Below, piece after piece: positions 42,986 through 55,869 of a stretch of DNA of 64,000 nt. Made by a program: the position numbers and the translations under genes. The notes beneath the pieces were generated by a model that saw only the letters and a program-made list of their open reading frames with translations, searched no databases and was not told where the DNA came from. The stretch's first letter is position 1. The number at the start of each line of letters is the position of its first letter. Source of the stretch: Prorocentrum cordatum (Eukaryota > Sar > Dinophyceae > Prorocentrales > Prorocentraceae); contig CAUYUJ010014561.1 in the NCBI GenBank assembly GCA_963575745.1, positions 150,891-214,890 of the forward strand, read 5' to 3'.

Positions 42986-43184
42986 AGCCAGAGCAAGCAC
43001 GAGCTGCATCCACGATGCTGCAGCGTGCCCTCCCGTCCCAAGTCTCCGCCTCATCAGTCACCACAGGCTCTCTCTCTCTCTCTCTATCTGCGCGAGGCGC
43101 CCCCCGCTGCAAGACGAGCGCCGGTGAGAGGGATGAGGATGAGGGAGGAGGCGGCAACGGTGGATGTGGAGGAGGGGGTACGAC

Positions 43185-43560
43185 GGGGAGAACGGAGGAC
43201 GGGGGGAAGAGGACTGACGGAGAGCAGGGAGGAGAAGGAGGAGGAGGAGGAGGTGTGGAGGGGAAGGCGGAGGAGATGGGGATGAGGAGGAGGAAGAGGT
43301 GGAGGAGGAGGAGGAGGAGGAGGAGGAGGAGGAGGAGGAGGAGGAGAGGAGGAGGGGAAGGCGGAGGAGGAGAAGGAGGAGGAGGAGAAGGAGGAGGGGA
43401 AGGAGGAGGAGGAAGGTGAGGATGGGAAGGTGAGGAGGGGAAGGCGGAGGCGAGGGAGGGGAGAACGAGACGAAGGAAGGAGGAGGCGGAGGTGGGGACC
43501 GCGGAGGACAAGGAGGAGGAGCAGGAGCATAAAGAGCAAGAGCGGGAAGAGCAGGAGGAG
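43185..43560 (+). repeat. (GGA)n polypurine tract
   Basis: GGA/GAG triplets with breaks. It ends 15 bases before an exon acceptor. Confidence 0.85.
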
Positions 43561-43576
43561 CCCTCCCAGCCCCCAG

Positions 43577-43679
43577 GTTCGAGCGCGAGCGCGGCACGCC
43601 TCAGGGCGACCTCCGGTCCCTGCGGTACAACGAGTCCGTAGCGCTGTCGAGCTACCACCTGATGCTCGCGGTGCTGCAG
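43577..43679 (+). CDS. UBE2O-like: UBE2O-like gene, exon: UBC C-terminal helix region
   Basis: After CCCCCAG: FERERGTPQGDLRSLRYNES, then VALSSYHLMLAVLQ. The YNE-x-x-x-L/A motif after the EPYYNE segment is typical of this group. Phase fits both sides. The exon ends CTGCAG|GCGCCC (GC). The far acceptor, 17.5 kb away, is CCCGCAG|GCGCCG, so the nine bases GCAGGCGCC are present at both ends of the intron. Confidence 0.88.
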
Positions 43680-43699
43680 GCGCCCTGGTCCTCGTGGAC

Positions 43700-44350
43700 G
43701 ACGAGGAGGCGGAGGAGGAGGAGAAAGAGGAAGGAGGAGGAGGAGGAGGAGGAGCAAAAGGAGGACGAACGTGGAGAAGTAGGAGGAGGAGGAGGAGGAG
43801 AAGGAGCGAGGAGCGAGGAGCGAGGAGGAGGAGGAGGAGAAGGAGGTGGACGACGAGGAGCGAGGAGGAGGAGGAGGAGGAGGAGGGAGAGCAGGAGGAG
43901 GAGCAGGAGGAGGAGGATGAGGAGGAGGATAGTGGAGGAGCTGGAGGAGGAGGAGGAGGAGGGGAAGATAAGAAAGAATAAAAGGGGGAGGAGAAAGAGG
44001 GAGGGGTCAGGAGGAGGGAGGACGGGAGGTCGGGCGGAGGAAAGGAGAAAGAAAGATACAGAAAGAGTGAGTACGTGGGAGGTCCACGCTGATGGAAAGA
44101 GGATAAGAATGAGGGAAGGCGGGAGGAGGAGGAGCCAGAGGATGCAGAGGAGGAGGCGGGCATAAAGATAGGATGGCGGGAGGCAGGAAGGCGGAGGAGG
44201 CGAGAGAAGGAGGAGTAGCAGGAGGAGAGGAGGAGCAGGAGGAGGAGGAGGAGGAGGAGGAGGAGGGAGTACTGTAAGATGAGGAAGAGGGGGAGGCGGA
44301 GTACGACGACAAGGACGGAGAAGGATGGAGGAGGAGGAGGAGAACAACGA
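43700..44350 (+). repeat. (GGA)n polypurine tracts
   Basis: GGA/GAG-rich over about 600 bases with several short breaks. Confidence 0.85.
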
Positions 44351-44529
44351 CGAGGACTAAAACGAGGACGGCGCCGCCGCCACATCCAGCGCCCCAACAC
44401 TGGCTGCCGAAGGCCGCCGAAGGGCTCCGAGGGCCGCCGCTCTACGCGCGCGTGGCCCGTGCCGCCGAAGGCCGCCGGAGACCTCCGAGGGCCACCGAGC
44501 GCCGCTGACGGCCGAGGGCCGCGGCGGCG

Positions 44530-44664
44530 GGGACGACCCCGCCGCCGACAACGATGACGACCACGACGCCGACGCCGATAACGACGACGACGATGACGGC
44601 GAATGCGACGACGAACACGACGACACCGACGCCGACGACGGACGGCGACGACGACGATGACGAT

Positions 44665-44700
<36 letters not shown>

Positions 44701-44746
44701 TAAAACGACAAAGAAAACGACGACGCCGACGACTGACGACTAACAG

Positions 44747-44779
<33 letters not shown>

Positions 44780-44856
44780 TGACGACGATGACGGCGATAA
44801 CGACGACGACGCCGACGAAAACGACGACGAAAACGACAACGCCGACGCCGACGACG

Positions 44857-44889
<33 letters not shown>

Positions 44890-47124
44890 TCTGACTACTC
44901 CGACGCTGACTCCGATGCCAACGCCGACGCCGACGACGCACGATGACGACGACGACGACGACGTCGATGACGACGGACGCGACGACAACGACGACGATGC
45001 CGACGACGGTGACTACAAAGACGCCGACGCCGGCGCCGACGCCAACGACAACGACGACGCCGACGACGAATACGACGACGAATACGACATCGCCGACGCC
45101 GACGACGAATTCAACGACGAATACGACAACGCCGACGACGCCGACGACAACGACGACGTCTCTGACGACGCCGACGCCGACGCCAACGCCGACGACGGAC
45201 GACAACGACGACAACGACGACGACGACGACGACCGTGACGACAACGACGACGACGACGCCGACGCCAACGTCGACGACCCTGCCGACGACGGCGACGACG
45301 ACGCCGACGACGAATACCACGACGAATGTGACAAAGCCGACGACGCGACGACGACGACGTTGCCGATGACGACGCCGGCGACGACGACGACAAAAACGAC
45401 AACAGAAACGATGACGACGACGACGACGGCGGACCTCTGACGACGACGACGATGACGACGACGATGGTGACGACGATGGACGACGATGACGACGACGACG
45501 ACGACGACGGAGACGACGACGACGACGACGACAACGATGACGACGACGATGACGCCAACGATGACGGTGACGACGACGACGACGACGACGTCGACGCCGA
45601 CCCCGACCCCGACGCCGACGCCGACGACGACGACGACGCCGACGCCGACGGACGATGGCAACGACGCCGACGACGACGACGACGAAAACGACGACGTTGA
45701 CGACAGACCACGCTGACGACGAGGACGCCGACGAGGACAACGAATACGACGAAAACGACGACGACGACGACGACGACACGACGAAGATGACGACGAAAAC
45801 GTTCACGAAAACCACGACGGCTACTACGACAACGACGACGACGACGACAACGGTGACGACAACAACGAAAACGACGACGCCGACGCCGTCGCCGACCGAC
45901 GACGACGACGACCACGCGACGACGACGACGGCGACGACGACGCCGACTCCGAGGCCGACGCCGACGCCGACGCGGACACCGTCGACGACGATGACGACGG
46001 CGACGACGAAAACGACGACGACGATCACGAAAACGACGACGGAAACAACGACGAAAGCGACGACGAAAGCGAAGACGACGACACCGACGATGACGACCAC
46101 GACGACGGACGGCGACGACGACGGACGATGACAGCGGACGACGACGACGACGCCGCCGCCGACGCCGCCGACGCCGACGCCGACGCCGACGACGACGCCG
46201 CTGACGGTGACGACGACGACGACGACGACGACCACGACGCCGACGACGACGACGACGACGGCGACGCCGACGCCGTTGCCGACGCCGACGCCGACGACGA
46301 CGAGGACGCCGACGACGACGACCAAAACGACGACGCCTACGCCGACGACGGACGACGACGGCGACCACGACGCCGATGCCGACGCCGACGCCGACGCCGA
46401 CGCTAACGCCGACGACGGCTACGACGATGACGACGATGATCATCACGACGGACGACGATGACGACGACAACGGAAACGTCGACGGCGACGACGATGACGA
46501 CGACGCCGACGCCGACGCCGACGCCGACGACGATGACGACGACGACGGCGGCAACGACGACGGACGATGACAACGACTCCGACGACGACGACAATGACGC
46601 CGGCGACGACGACGACGACGAAAGGCTGCCACGACTACGAGGACGACAACGATAACGTTGACGCCTCCGACAGACGACGTCGACGACGACAACGTTGACG
46701 ATGACGACGTCGCCGACGCTGACGCTGACGTTGACGCCGACGCCGACGCCGACGCCGACGTCGAGACCTGACGCCGACTTCGACGCCGCTGACGGTGACG
46801 ACGACGATCACGAAAATGACGACGCCGACGCCCACGACGGACGACGACGGCGACGCCGCTGCCGACGCCGGCGCCGATGCCGACGCCGATGCCGACGCAT
46901 TCGACGGCTACAGGCGGCCCGGATTAGTAGGTCGACCTGCCTCCTGCAATTCTGTGGCAATGTGGCCCTCGGAAGGGTCCTGTGTCCTCTCGCGTGTCCT
47001 CTCCAATCAAGTCCGACTGTACGACGACGACGACGACAATGACGACGCCGACGACGACGACGACGAAAGCGACGACGATCACGGCCACGATGACGACGCC
47101 GACGACGACGACGAGGACGCCGAG

Positions 47125-47170
<46 letters not shown>

Positions 47171-47426
47171 ACGGCCGACGCCGACGCCGACGACGACGAC
47201 GGTGACGACGACGACGACGGACGATGACAACGACGCCGACGAAGCCGAAGACGAAAATGACGACGACGAAAACGATTTTGACGACGGACGCCGACGACGA
47301 CGACGACGCCGACGCCGACGCTAACGACAACGCCGTCGACAACGACGACGCCGACGACGACAACGACGCCGACGCCGACGACGACGATGACGACGCCGAC
47401 GCCGACGCCGATGCCGACGCCGACGA

Positions 47427-47469
<43 letters not shown>

Positions 47470-47767
47470 AAGCACGGCTGCGACGACGACGACGACGACG
47501 ACTACGACGATACCGACGACGCCCCCGACGGACCACGTCGACGACGACGACGTCGACGACGTCGACGACGACGACGACGTTGACGACGACAACAACACCG
47601 ACGCTCGACGCCGACGCTGACGCCGACGCCGACGATGACGCTGACATCGACGACGACGAGACTCGATAACGACGACGCCTCCGACGGACGACGCCTACGT
47701 CGACGACGATGACGCCGACGCTCGACGCCGACGACGACGCTGACGCCGACGCCGACGACGACGACGT
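44530..47767 (+). repeat. (GAC)n array, left half, 3.2 kb
   Basis: Imperfect GAC with frequent GCC, AAC, AAAACGAC and GGACGACG variants. Frames across it give only D, T or R runs. A non-repeat island interrupts it at 46904-47020. It ends at the LINE. Confidence 0.95.
46904..47020. other. Non-repeat island within the (GAC)n array
   Basis: About 115 bases (CTACAGGCGGCCCGGATTAG to CTCTCCAATCAAGTCCGACT) with no GAC periodicity. Not matched elsewhere in the window. Confidence 0.8.
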
Positions 47768-47821
47768 AGCATTCCTCATAGTGTCTTGTCATCCCTTCCT
47801 CACTGCTGACTTGCTATTGTG

Positions 47822-48315
47822 ATGGGTGGCTCTCAAAGGAACCTCCTGGATGTTTTCTCGAAGGCTGCCAGTAAGCGTGGTCCGTCCCAGTCCCCAGAGA
47901 AAGCGAGACTAGAAGAACTCAAACGGATGGCTGGGAAATCCGAATTCGATGCCACTCCAGGCGCGGCTTCTAGTAAGGGCGAGGGCAACCTTGCGACGCC
48001 GTGTTAGATAAAATTGACCAGATGGCCTTGAGGAGCGACCTGGAGGATATCACGAGTGGCCTCAGGAAGGAGATCAACTCGTCGGTGTCGGAGACTAAGA
48101 AGGAATTCCAGAAGGAGATCAAGTCCTCGGTGTCGGCGGCCGTCAACCCTGTCAAGAACCTCCCGGACGCCCTCGACAAGCGTGTGACTGAGATAGAAGC
48201 TTGTCTTCTTCCTGCGTCGCAGTCTTCTTCCTCGCCTGCTTTCCAGGACCTTCTGAATACAGTCAATCGTCTGGATGCCGCTTTCCGCCGAGTTGGTTTG
48301 GTTGGCTGGCACTAG
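47822..48315 (+). pseudogene. LINE ORF1, N-terminal part, frameshifted
   Basis: MGGSQRNLLDVFSKAASKRG starts the frame. After a shift near 47995 it continues LRSDLEDITSGLRKEINSSV, then SETKKEFQKEIKSSV, a heptad-rich coiled coil as in LINE ORF1 trimerisation regions. It ends AAFRRVGLVGWH just as the insertion begins. Confidence 0.65.
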
Positions 48316-51300
48316 CGCAAGCTCCCACGCCAGCGCCGACGCCAGCACCGACGCAGAGCTCCGAGCAGCAGGACTGGCACCACTCTGGCAATTACTGCCG
48401 CCACCATCGCCGCCGCCATGACCACCACCCCCACCGCCACCACCGCCGCTACAGGTTCCACACTCCGCGCCCTTTCCACCTCCGCAGCGGGGACCGTGCA
48501 CACCGCCCTTTCCATCTACCAACTTCCAGACGCCACCAACTCCAGCGCCTACACCAGCGCAGAAGCCAACGCCGGCGCCAGCCCCTCCCCGGCGCATTCG
48601 CCCCACCCTCCTGCGGTACCCATATGAAGCGGCATCTGGGACGCCGTCTTGAGTTCACCATTTGTTCCTTCGGGTGCGTTCCAAGACCCAGGGGCCGCTG
48701 ACAACAACGCACCAGAGGAACTATTAGTCAAACGTGGCCGGGAGGAGGAAATTGACCATGACAATGGCGCCCATCCCACGGACGTTAGCAACACGACGAG
48801 CGTCTCTATCCACCTGCAGCCTCTGCACCAGCAGCGCACGTGCGCGTGCAAGGATGCTCTGGCCCAGTGCTTCCGAGGACCAGGAGTGGCGGACGGTCGC
48901 CAGCAGCACGACCATGAGAAGCCCCGACTCCAGCTATTCATCCTATTCTCACTCCTGCTCCGACTCCGGCTCCCGCCCTGGCGCCAGCGCAGCGACTATA
49001 ACGCAGCTGGCAGCGGAGACCGACGCTCCGCCGACCGCCACACCACGACCACGGGAAACCCCGCTTCCAATGACCAGTAACACCAGGATTTCCATCCCAC
49101 TCCCGCTACCACTAACGTCGTTTCCTCTTACATATCCCTACGACTCTGGCTGGCGCCTTCACCTCACTCCCCCCACCCTCCCACGATCGCGGCCCTGGGA
49201 GGCGGAATTCAACGCATGACCCCGCTCAGGCCGTTGAGCTGAGGGGCCTCCTGGCCATACCGGTGCGCCAGCACCCGTCGCCAGACGCCCGGCAGCCTCC
49301 ATCCTGGCCGGGAATGGCTACTACTTCAACACGTTCTTCTACCCGCCGTTCGACCTGTGATGCCTTCCTCTCCGTTTCCTCCCTCCTCTGGCTTTGCTTC
49401 TGGGGCTCCTCCTCTTTCCTCCCTCCTCCTTCCTGCGCAGTTCGACGGAGCGCTACCCTCGGGAGTGCCAGGCACTCCGCGTGGTAGATGGGAGCTTCCC
49501 CTTGAATCTGTTGCCCCGCCCTTTAACTCCCTTGTTTTGACGCTCCTGTGTAAGACGATGTGAGCGATGCCGAATGTTGTAGCTCGAACTTCTACGCGTT
49601 GCTCTGTGACGTTCGGAGCGATACCGAATGGTTGTCGTTCGAACTTGCGCGCATTGCCGTGCCCTGCTTTGAGCGGGGCCCGGGGGCATGGAGCGCTCAG
49701 AGGTCGTTGAACGTGGGAGGCTTTGCGCCGCACTGGTTGAGGATCCGAGCCGTTCTTCATGGGGGAAATTACCCTGGCGAAGGTCCCAACCATGTGCAGT
49801 TGTGGGTACCGCAATTGTGAATATCTGCTTCGATGAAGGGCCCCATGGGGCCACGAAGCGCTGCACTGGGCGGGGAGGAACGCTGTACTCTGTGGGTGGT
49901 GTGCCGAATTTTGTTTCCAGGACGCACGCTAACGGGCCCACTGAGGGCTGCGGTGGGGCTCCCGACGGGGCCACGAAGCGCTCTACTGAGTGAGTGATAG
50001 TGCCAAATTGGGTTTCCGGGACGCACGCGGACGGTCCCACTGGGAGTCTCGCTGGAGCCCCCATATGGGGTCACGGAACGCTGCACTGCGCGGGTGAAAA
50101 TGCCAACTTACACTTCCCGGACGCATGCGGACAGTGGCATTGGGGCCTCAGGTGGAGCCCCCTTATGGGGCCACGAAGCGCTGGACTGGGTGAGTGAAAA
50201 TGCCAGATTGGGCTTCCGGGACGCATGCGGACGGGGACACTGGGGCCTTCGGTGGGGGCTCCCTATTGGGGCCACGAAGCGCTGTAATGGGTGTGCGGGA
50301 CGCATGCGGACGGTAGCTCTGGGATCCTCGGTGGGGCTCCCTATGGGGCCACGAAGCGCTGTACTGGGTGTGCGGGACGCATGCGGACGGTAGCACTGGG
50401 ACCTTCGGTGGGGTTCCCTATGGGGCCACGAAGCGCTGCACTGCGTAATGAAACGCAGGGAGGAGGGGAAGGAGGGCCACGAAACGACGAAACGCTGTAC
50501 TGTGTGCGCGGGACGCATGCGGACGGTAGCACCCGGACCTTCGGTGGGGCTCCCTATGGGGCCACGAAACGTTGTACTGGCTGTGCGAAACGCGTGCGGA
50601 CGATACCATTGGGACCTTCGGTGGAACTCCCTATGGGGCCACGAAGTGCTGCACTGGGTGTGCGGGACGCATACGAACGGTAGCACTGGGACCTTCGGTG
50701 GGGCTCCCTATGGGGCCACGAAGCGTTGTATTGGGTGGGTGAAACGCAGGGAGGAGGGGGAGGAGGGCCACGAAACGCTGTACTGGCTGTGCGGGACGCA
50801 TGCGGACGGTAGCACCGGGACCTTCTGTGGAGCTCCCTATGGGGCCACGAAACGATGTACTGGGTGTGCGGGACGCATGCGGACGGTAGCACTGGGACTT
50901 TCAGTGGGGCTCCCTATGGGGCCACGAGGCGCTGTACTGGGTGTGCGGGACGCATGCGGACGGTAGCACTGGGACCTTCGGTACGGCTCCGTATGGGGCC
51001 ACGAAGCGCTATAACGGGTGGGTGAAACGCAGGGAGGAGGGGACGGAGGGCCACGAAACGCTGTAATGGCTGTGCGAAACGCACGCGGACAGTACATTGG
51101 GACCTTCGGTGGGGCTCCCTATGGGGCCACGAAGCGCTGCACTCGGTGGTGCGCGGGACGCATACGGACGGTAGCACTGGGACCTTCGGTGGGGCCCCCT
51201 ATGGGGCCACGAAGCGCTGTATTGGGTGGGTGAAACGCAGGGAGGAGGGGACGGAAGGCCACGAAACGCTGTACTGGCTGCGCGGGACGCATGCGGACGG

Positions 51301-51796
51301 TAGCACCGGGACCTTCGGTGGAGCTCCCTGTGGGGCCACGAAGCGTTGGACTGGGTGTGCGGGACGCATGCGGACGGTAGCACTGGGACTTTCAGTGGGG
51401 CTCCCTATGGGGCCACGAAGCGCTATACTGGGTGGGTGAAACGAAGGGAGGAGGGGGAGGGGGGCCACGAAACGCTGTACTGGGTGTGCGGAACGCATGC
51501 GGACGGTAGCACTGGGACCTTCGGTGCGGCTCCGCATGGGGCCACGAAGCGCTGCAATGGGTGGGTGAAACGCAGGGAGGAGGGGGAGGAGGGCCACGAA
51601 ACGCTGTACTGGCTGTGCGAAACGCATGCGGACGGTAGCGCTGGGACCTTCGGTGGAGCTCTCTATGGGGCCACGAAACGCTGTACTGGGTGTGCGGGAC
51701 GCATGCGGACGGTAGGAGGAGGGGGGGGCACGAGGAGAAGGGAAGAACGCGGGGACCGTTTCTTCAAGACGAGGACCCAACACCACAGCACGGTTG
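48314..51796 (+). mobile_element. Insertion within LINE ORF1 containing a 77-base satellite array
   Basis: GAGTTGGTTTGGTTGGCTGG at 48291 and GAGTTGGTTTTGTTGGCTGG at 51797 flank it, 20 bases with one mismatch, as a target duplication would. Removing one copy and the interval restores the ORF1 frame: RRVGLVGW then PDGVSEESRVQLM. The left 1.4 kb (to about 49700) holds Ala/Pro/Thr-rich frames and one better segment (48649-48790, PFVPSGAFQDPGAADNNAPE) of unknown function. Confidence 0.6.
49700..51796 (+). repeat. 77-base satellite element, plus orientation, about 22 units
   Basis: Left terminus CCTGGCGAAGGTCCCAACCA (49773). Units read GGGGCCACGAAGCGCTGTAC, GGGTGTGCGGGACGCATGCG, GACGGTAGCACTGGGACCTT, CGGTGGGGCTCCCTAT. 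A higher-order variant with a GAAACGCAGGGAGGAGGGG insert recurs at about 50450, 50740, 51025, 51235, 51440 and 51565. Right terminus CGAGGACCCAACACCACAGC, then GGTTGGGAAAAAG. Confidence 0.88.
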
Positions 51797-52350
51797 GGAA
51801 AAAGAGTTGGTTTTGTTGGCTGGCCAGATGGGGTGTCGGAGGAGTCCCGGGTCCAGCTGATGGAGAACCACGTGAAAGGTACTCGCCTTGCTGGTTTTGG
51901 AAACGATTTTACAGGCCCCTACAACAGCCAAAAGCTTTTGAAAAACCTGTGACACATGCGGATTGTGTTCTGCAGCACCCACGTGGCAAATTTCTTCCTG
52001 CCACGAGCCGGCGTTTCTCATGCGCCGTTCAACGACGAGGGCAAGACGCTCATCGCGAAGGCCGCCAAGACCAAAAACCAAAAGAAGAGGAACTACGCGA
52101 TTCGGAAAGCCAGTCCTTCATCAAAGAGTCGGCCGCGTCTTCTGGCAAGCATGTTGAAATTCTTTGGAAGGTGGAGGACCCCCGCGAGCGCCACGTTGTG
52201 GTCGACAAGGAGGTGGCCTTAAAGCAGCGCCAGGGCGACCTCGAGGACATTTCCCTGCCTCCCTACATTGGGTTCTCCATCCCGCACGGGTGGCCTGGGG
52301 CCGCTATTCTGAATACAAGTGCTTGCCAGTCCCGGCAACATGATTCATAA
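51797..52350 (+). pseudogene. LINE ORF1, C-terminal part, frameshifted
   Basis: VGFVGWPDGVSEESRVQLME, then FCSTHVANFFLPRAGVSH, then KNQKKRNYAIRKASQSFIKE (across a shift near 52110), then DLEDISLPPYIGFSIPHGW. Consistent with the RNA-binding C-terminal part of ORF1. Confidence 0.6.
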
Positions 52351-52559
52351 TGCTCACAGGCCCGCCCGCCACCATGCGGCAAATGAGCGGCCCCAACCAT
52401 TCATTGACGTCCCGGCGTCTCCGTCGCCGCAGTCCTTTTTCTGTTCATAATCGTCGCGTTAGGCGCGAAGCAAGGCTGTCGAAGTCGCGCCGCCGATGCC
52501 CCCCAGGCGACAGCTCGCGGAAATCCGAGCTAGAGTCGCCTGATATGGATATGCGTCTC

Positions 52560-53060
52560 ACCGTCTTACGCGTCAAGTTGCGCGGCGGTTTGGCGCATCG
52601 TGCCGAATTGTGTCATCAACTCTCCATCTCCCAGACATCGTCGCCATAACCGAGACATGGTTGGACGAGTCAGTTTTGCGCCCGTCGTTGCCTGGGCATG
52701 CCGCTGCCTTTCGACTAGACAGACGCGACGGATGTCAAGGAGCAGGCATAGTTCCAGTTGCCAAAGGGTCTTTTCCCATATGCATTGTCCACATCAGTGA
52801 TTCCGACGTTTCTGATTGTTTTTGGCATGTTGCTCACACAGACCGCGGGCCGATCATGCTTGCTCTCTGGTGTCGTCCACCGGAGTACGGCGAGATCGGT
52901 TCCATACTGTCTTGCGAGCGCGCGTGGCACTTGCATCGGGACCTCGCGGTTGGTACTCATCGTTGGGGACGTGAACGCGCGCCACAAGCATTGGCAAGCC
53001 CACTCGAGGCAACGACCCCCTCGGTCCTGCACTGTCGGATTCACTTCTGGCATCTCTTGC
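52560..53060 (+). pseudogene. LINE ORF2, endonuclease domain, frameshifted
   Basis: LHLPDIVAITETWLDESVLR is the T-E-T-W motif of apurinic-type LINE endonucleases. After a shift near 52940, VLIVGDVNARHKHW is the G-D-x-N motif. These are catalytic-site motifs of the family; the intervening sequence is out of frame in places. Confidence 0.8.
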
Positions 53061-54002
53061 GCGGTTCACCCGCCAACCTGCGATCGCAATTTCGCGCACG
53101 TGAAGGTCGCCACGCGCGTTTCTCGTTCTCCCCCGATCCAGCGGGAGCAGCGGTTGTTCAGGAAAGTGGTTTGGAATGCTCTCCGCGGTGCCTTCAATGT
53201 CGCGGATTGGCGCCCCCTGTTCCACGGGTGCGATCTGGCGGCAGCAGCGTCGCAGATCACCGAGCTGCCCATGAGCACTGCCAGGCTTGTTTCATTCCGA
53301 CCTTTCAGGCGACCATCCGGCAGTCCACTCGCCCTTGGCTCAATGACAAGCGCGTCGAACGCACGCGCCCGTGGCGCGCGCGAGCACGAGGCCCGGCAAA
53401 GAGAGCGTTCCGAGGGCCTGCTTCGCGAGCATCGGTTGCACACCGCCCGCGCGCGGCAACGAATCGTAGAATTGCGCCCTTATTGCAAGAAGCGACGGTC
53501 TTTATGTGATTCCCTCATCCTCCGCGCTGGGAGTTCTCACGCTGCCATTCCTCCACTGTCGTCGCCTGCTGGGTCGCGGGCTCTGGAACCCAAGCAGACG
53601 GCAGATTTGTTCGCGGATACTTTCAGTCAGAAGTTCGGCTTGCCCGATGCTGGTCGAACGCGCATTCCGAGATTGACCCTAACGCGAGCCACGCCATGTC
53701 GAGTTTCACCCCAACACTGCGGCGAGACGCCTTGCGGTTTCTCAGACGCCTCCGAGAGGATTCCGGCATTGGCACGGATGCCATTTCAATGCGGCCGTTG
53801 AAGAATTGCGCACATGAGTTCGCAGCGCCTCTGTCCACGATTGCCCGCCGCGTTGGCCCACGCGGCATTTGGCCTTCGCCTCGCATGACGTCTCGGATCA
53901 ATGAAAAGGTCGAGCGGATATTTGCCAACAAGCTTCCCCCGTTTTTCCCGGAAAGGGCGCAGGCCCAGGATTCTCCTTTCGGGGTTTGCCCCCGGATCTG
54001 AC
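53060..54002 (+). pseudogene. LINE ORF2, linker and start of reverse transcriptase
   Basis: A basic linker (EHEARQRERSEGLLREHRLH), then LEPKQTADLFADTFSQKFGL, then FLRRLREDSGIGTDAISMRP, the D-S-G-x-x-x-D-x-I segment at the start of LINE RT domains. It breaks off near 54000 where short tandem repeats begin. Confidence 0.75.
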
Positions 54003-55860
54003 GGCTGCAGGGCCGGCGCATTTCTTTTGCGACAAATAACGAAGTCGCCAAGGGCCGGCGAATTAAAAAGTTGAGGATGTCTCGAGCAAAACGCTCGTTT
54101 TTTAGAATGCGTTGAGGATGTCTCGAGCGAAACGCTTGTTTCGCGTTGTAGATTGCCCTGTTCTGGGGGCCTGAATTCAGAGGATCTCTCAAGTGACATG
54201 CTTGTTTTCACGTGCCCCGGCATTGAGGACGCCTCGAGCGAGTCGCTTGGTTTCGCGCCTCCAGGTCGCCCAGGCAGAGGTCTAGCGCCAGGATTCGTTG
54301 AGGATGTCTCGAGCGAAACGCTTGTTCCACGCGCCCTCGTCGCCCAGGCGGATGTCTAGCATGAGGGCGCGTCGAGGAAGTCTCGATCGAGACGCGCGTT
54401 TGCACGTGTCCAGGTTCCCAAGCGGATGTCGAGCATGAGGATGTACTGGGAACGTCTTGAGCGGAACGCGTGTTTCCACGCGTCTAGGTCGCCCAGGCAC
54501 AGCACAGCCCTCGGCGCGGCACATCAATATTGATACCCTTAGCACTGCAGCATGGCATGTTGCCCGGCACGTTCCGCGGAGCATCCCGTGGCGAGTCCCC
54601 CTGGCACGTCGCGCGGTGCACGTCCATTGGCACGTTCCGTAGCGCGTCCCCTTGGCACGTCCCGCGGTGCGCCCCCATGGCACGTCTCCTGGCACGTCGC
54701 CTGGCGCGTCCCTCGGGGCGTTCCGCGGCGCGCCCTCCTGGCATGTCCCCTCTGTCGATCAGTTCTGGGTCAGCTACCATCTGCTCAGGCAGCTCGAGCT
54801 TAAGATCCATATCAGTTCGGTCAAGACTCGGATGCAAGGAGGACTCGATCTACAACGTTCAATCGAACACAATCGCGGCCTGGCACATCGCAGTTCAGCA
54901 CGGCCCAGCACAGCACAGCCTTGGGCACAGTACATCAAGATCGATACACTCAGCATTGCAACTTGGCACGTTTCTCGGCGCGTTCCGTTGCGCGTCCCGC
55001 GGCGAGTCCCCCTGGCACGTCGCGCGGCGCGTCCCCTGGCACGTCCCGTGGCACGTCCATTGGCACGTTCCGTAGCGCGTCCCTTTGGCACGCCCCGCGG
55101 TACGTGCCCATGGCACGTCCCCTGGCACGTCGCCTGGCGCGTCCCTTGGGACGTTCCGCGGCGCGTCCTCCTAATTCGCATGTTCCGTTGTCAATTAGCT
55201 CTGGGCAGCTACTATGTGCTGAGACAGCTCGAGCTTAAGATCCAGATCAGTTCGGTCAGGACTGGGATGCAAAGGAGGACTCGATCCACAACACTATAGA
55301 GCACAATCGCGGCATGGCACATCGCAGTTCAGCACGGCCCAGCACAGCACAGCCCTGGGCACACTACATCAAGATCGATACACTCAGCATTGCAACTTGG
55401 CACGTTCCGCGGCGCGTCCCGCGGCGAGTCCCCCCAGCACGTCGCGCGGCGCGTCCCCTGGCACGTCCCGTGGCACGTCCATTGGCACGTTCCGTAGCGC
55501 GCCCCTTTGGCACGTCCCGCGGTGTGTGCCCATGGCGCGTCCCCTGACACGTCGCCTGGCGCGCCCCTTGGGACGTTCCGCGGCGCGTCCTCCTAATTCG
55601 CATGCCCCCCTGTCAATTATCTCTGGGGCAGCTAGCATCTGCTGAGGCAGCTCGAGCTTAAGATCCAGATCAGTTCGGTCAGGACTGGGATGCAAAGGAG
55701 GACTCGATCCACAACGTTAAATCGAGCACAATCGCGGCATGGCGCACAGCACAGCCCTCGGCGCGGTGCATCAAGAACGATACACTCAGCATTGCATGTG
55801 CCCGTCTCCCAATCAGGTGTCTTTGAAACGCCGCCATGCTTTACATTTCTATTTCCTCTG
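54003..55860 (+). repeat. Tandem-repeat insertion within the LINE RT
   Basis: First, six or seven copies of GAGGATGTCTCGAGCGAAAC-type units (54071-54480, spacing 41-75). Then three copies of a 423-435 base unit (54490-55800) built of TGGCACGTC and GGCGCGTC words, with GTTCGGTCA at 54816, 55251 and 55674. The RT frame resumes after it. Confidence 0.8.
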
Positions 55861-55869
55861 CGGGTTTGT

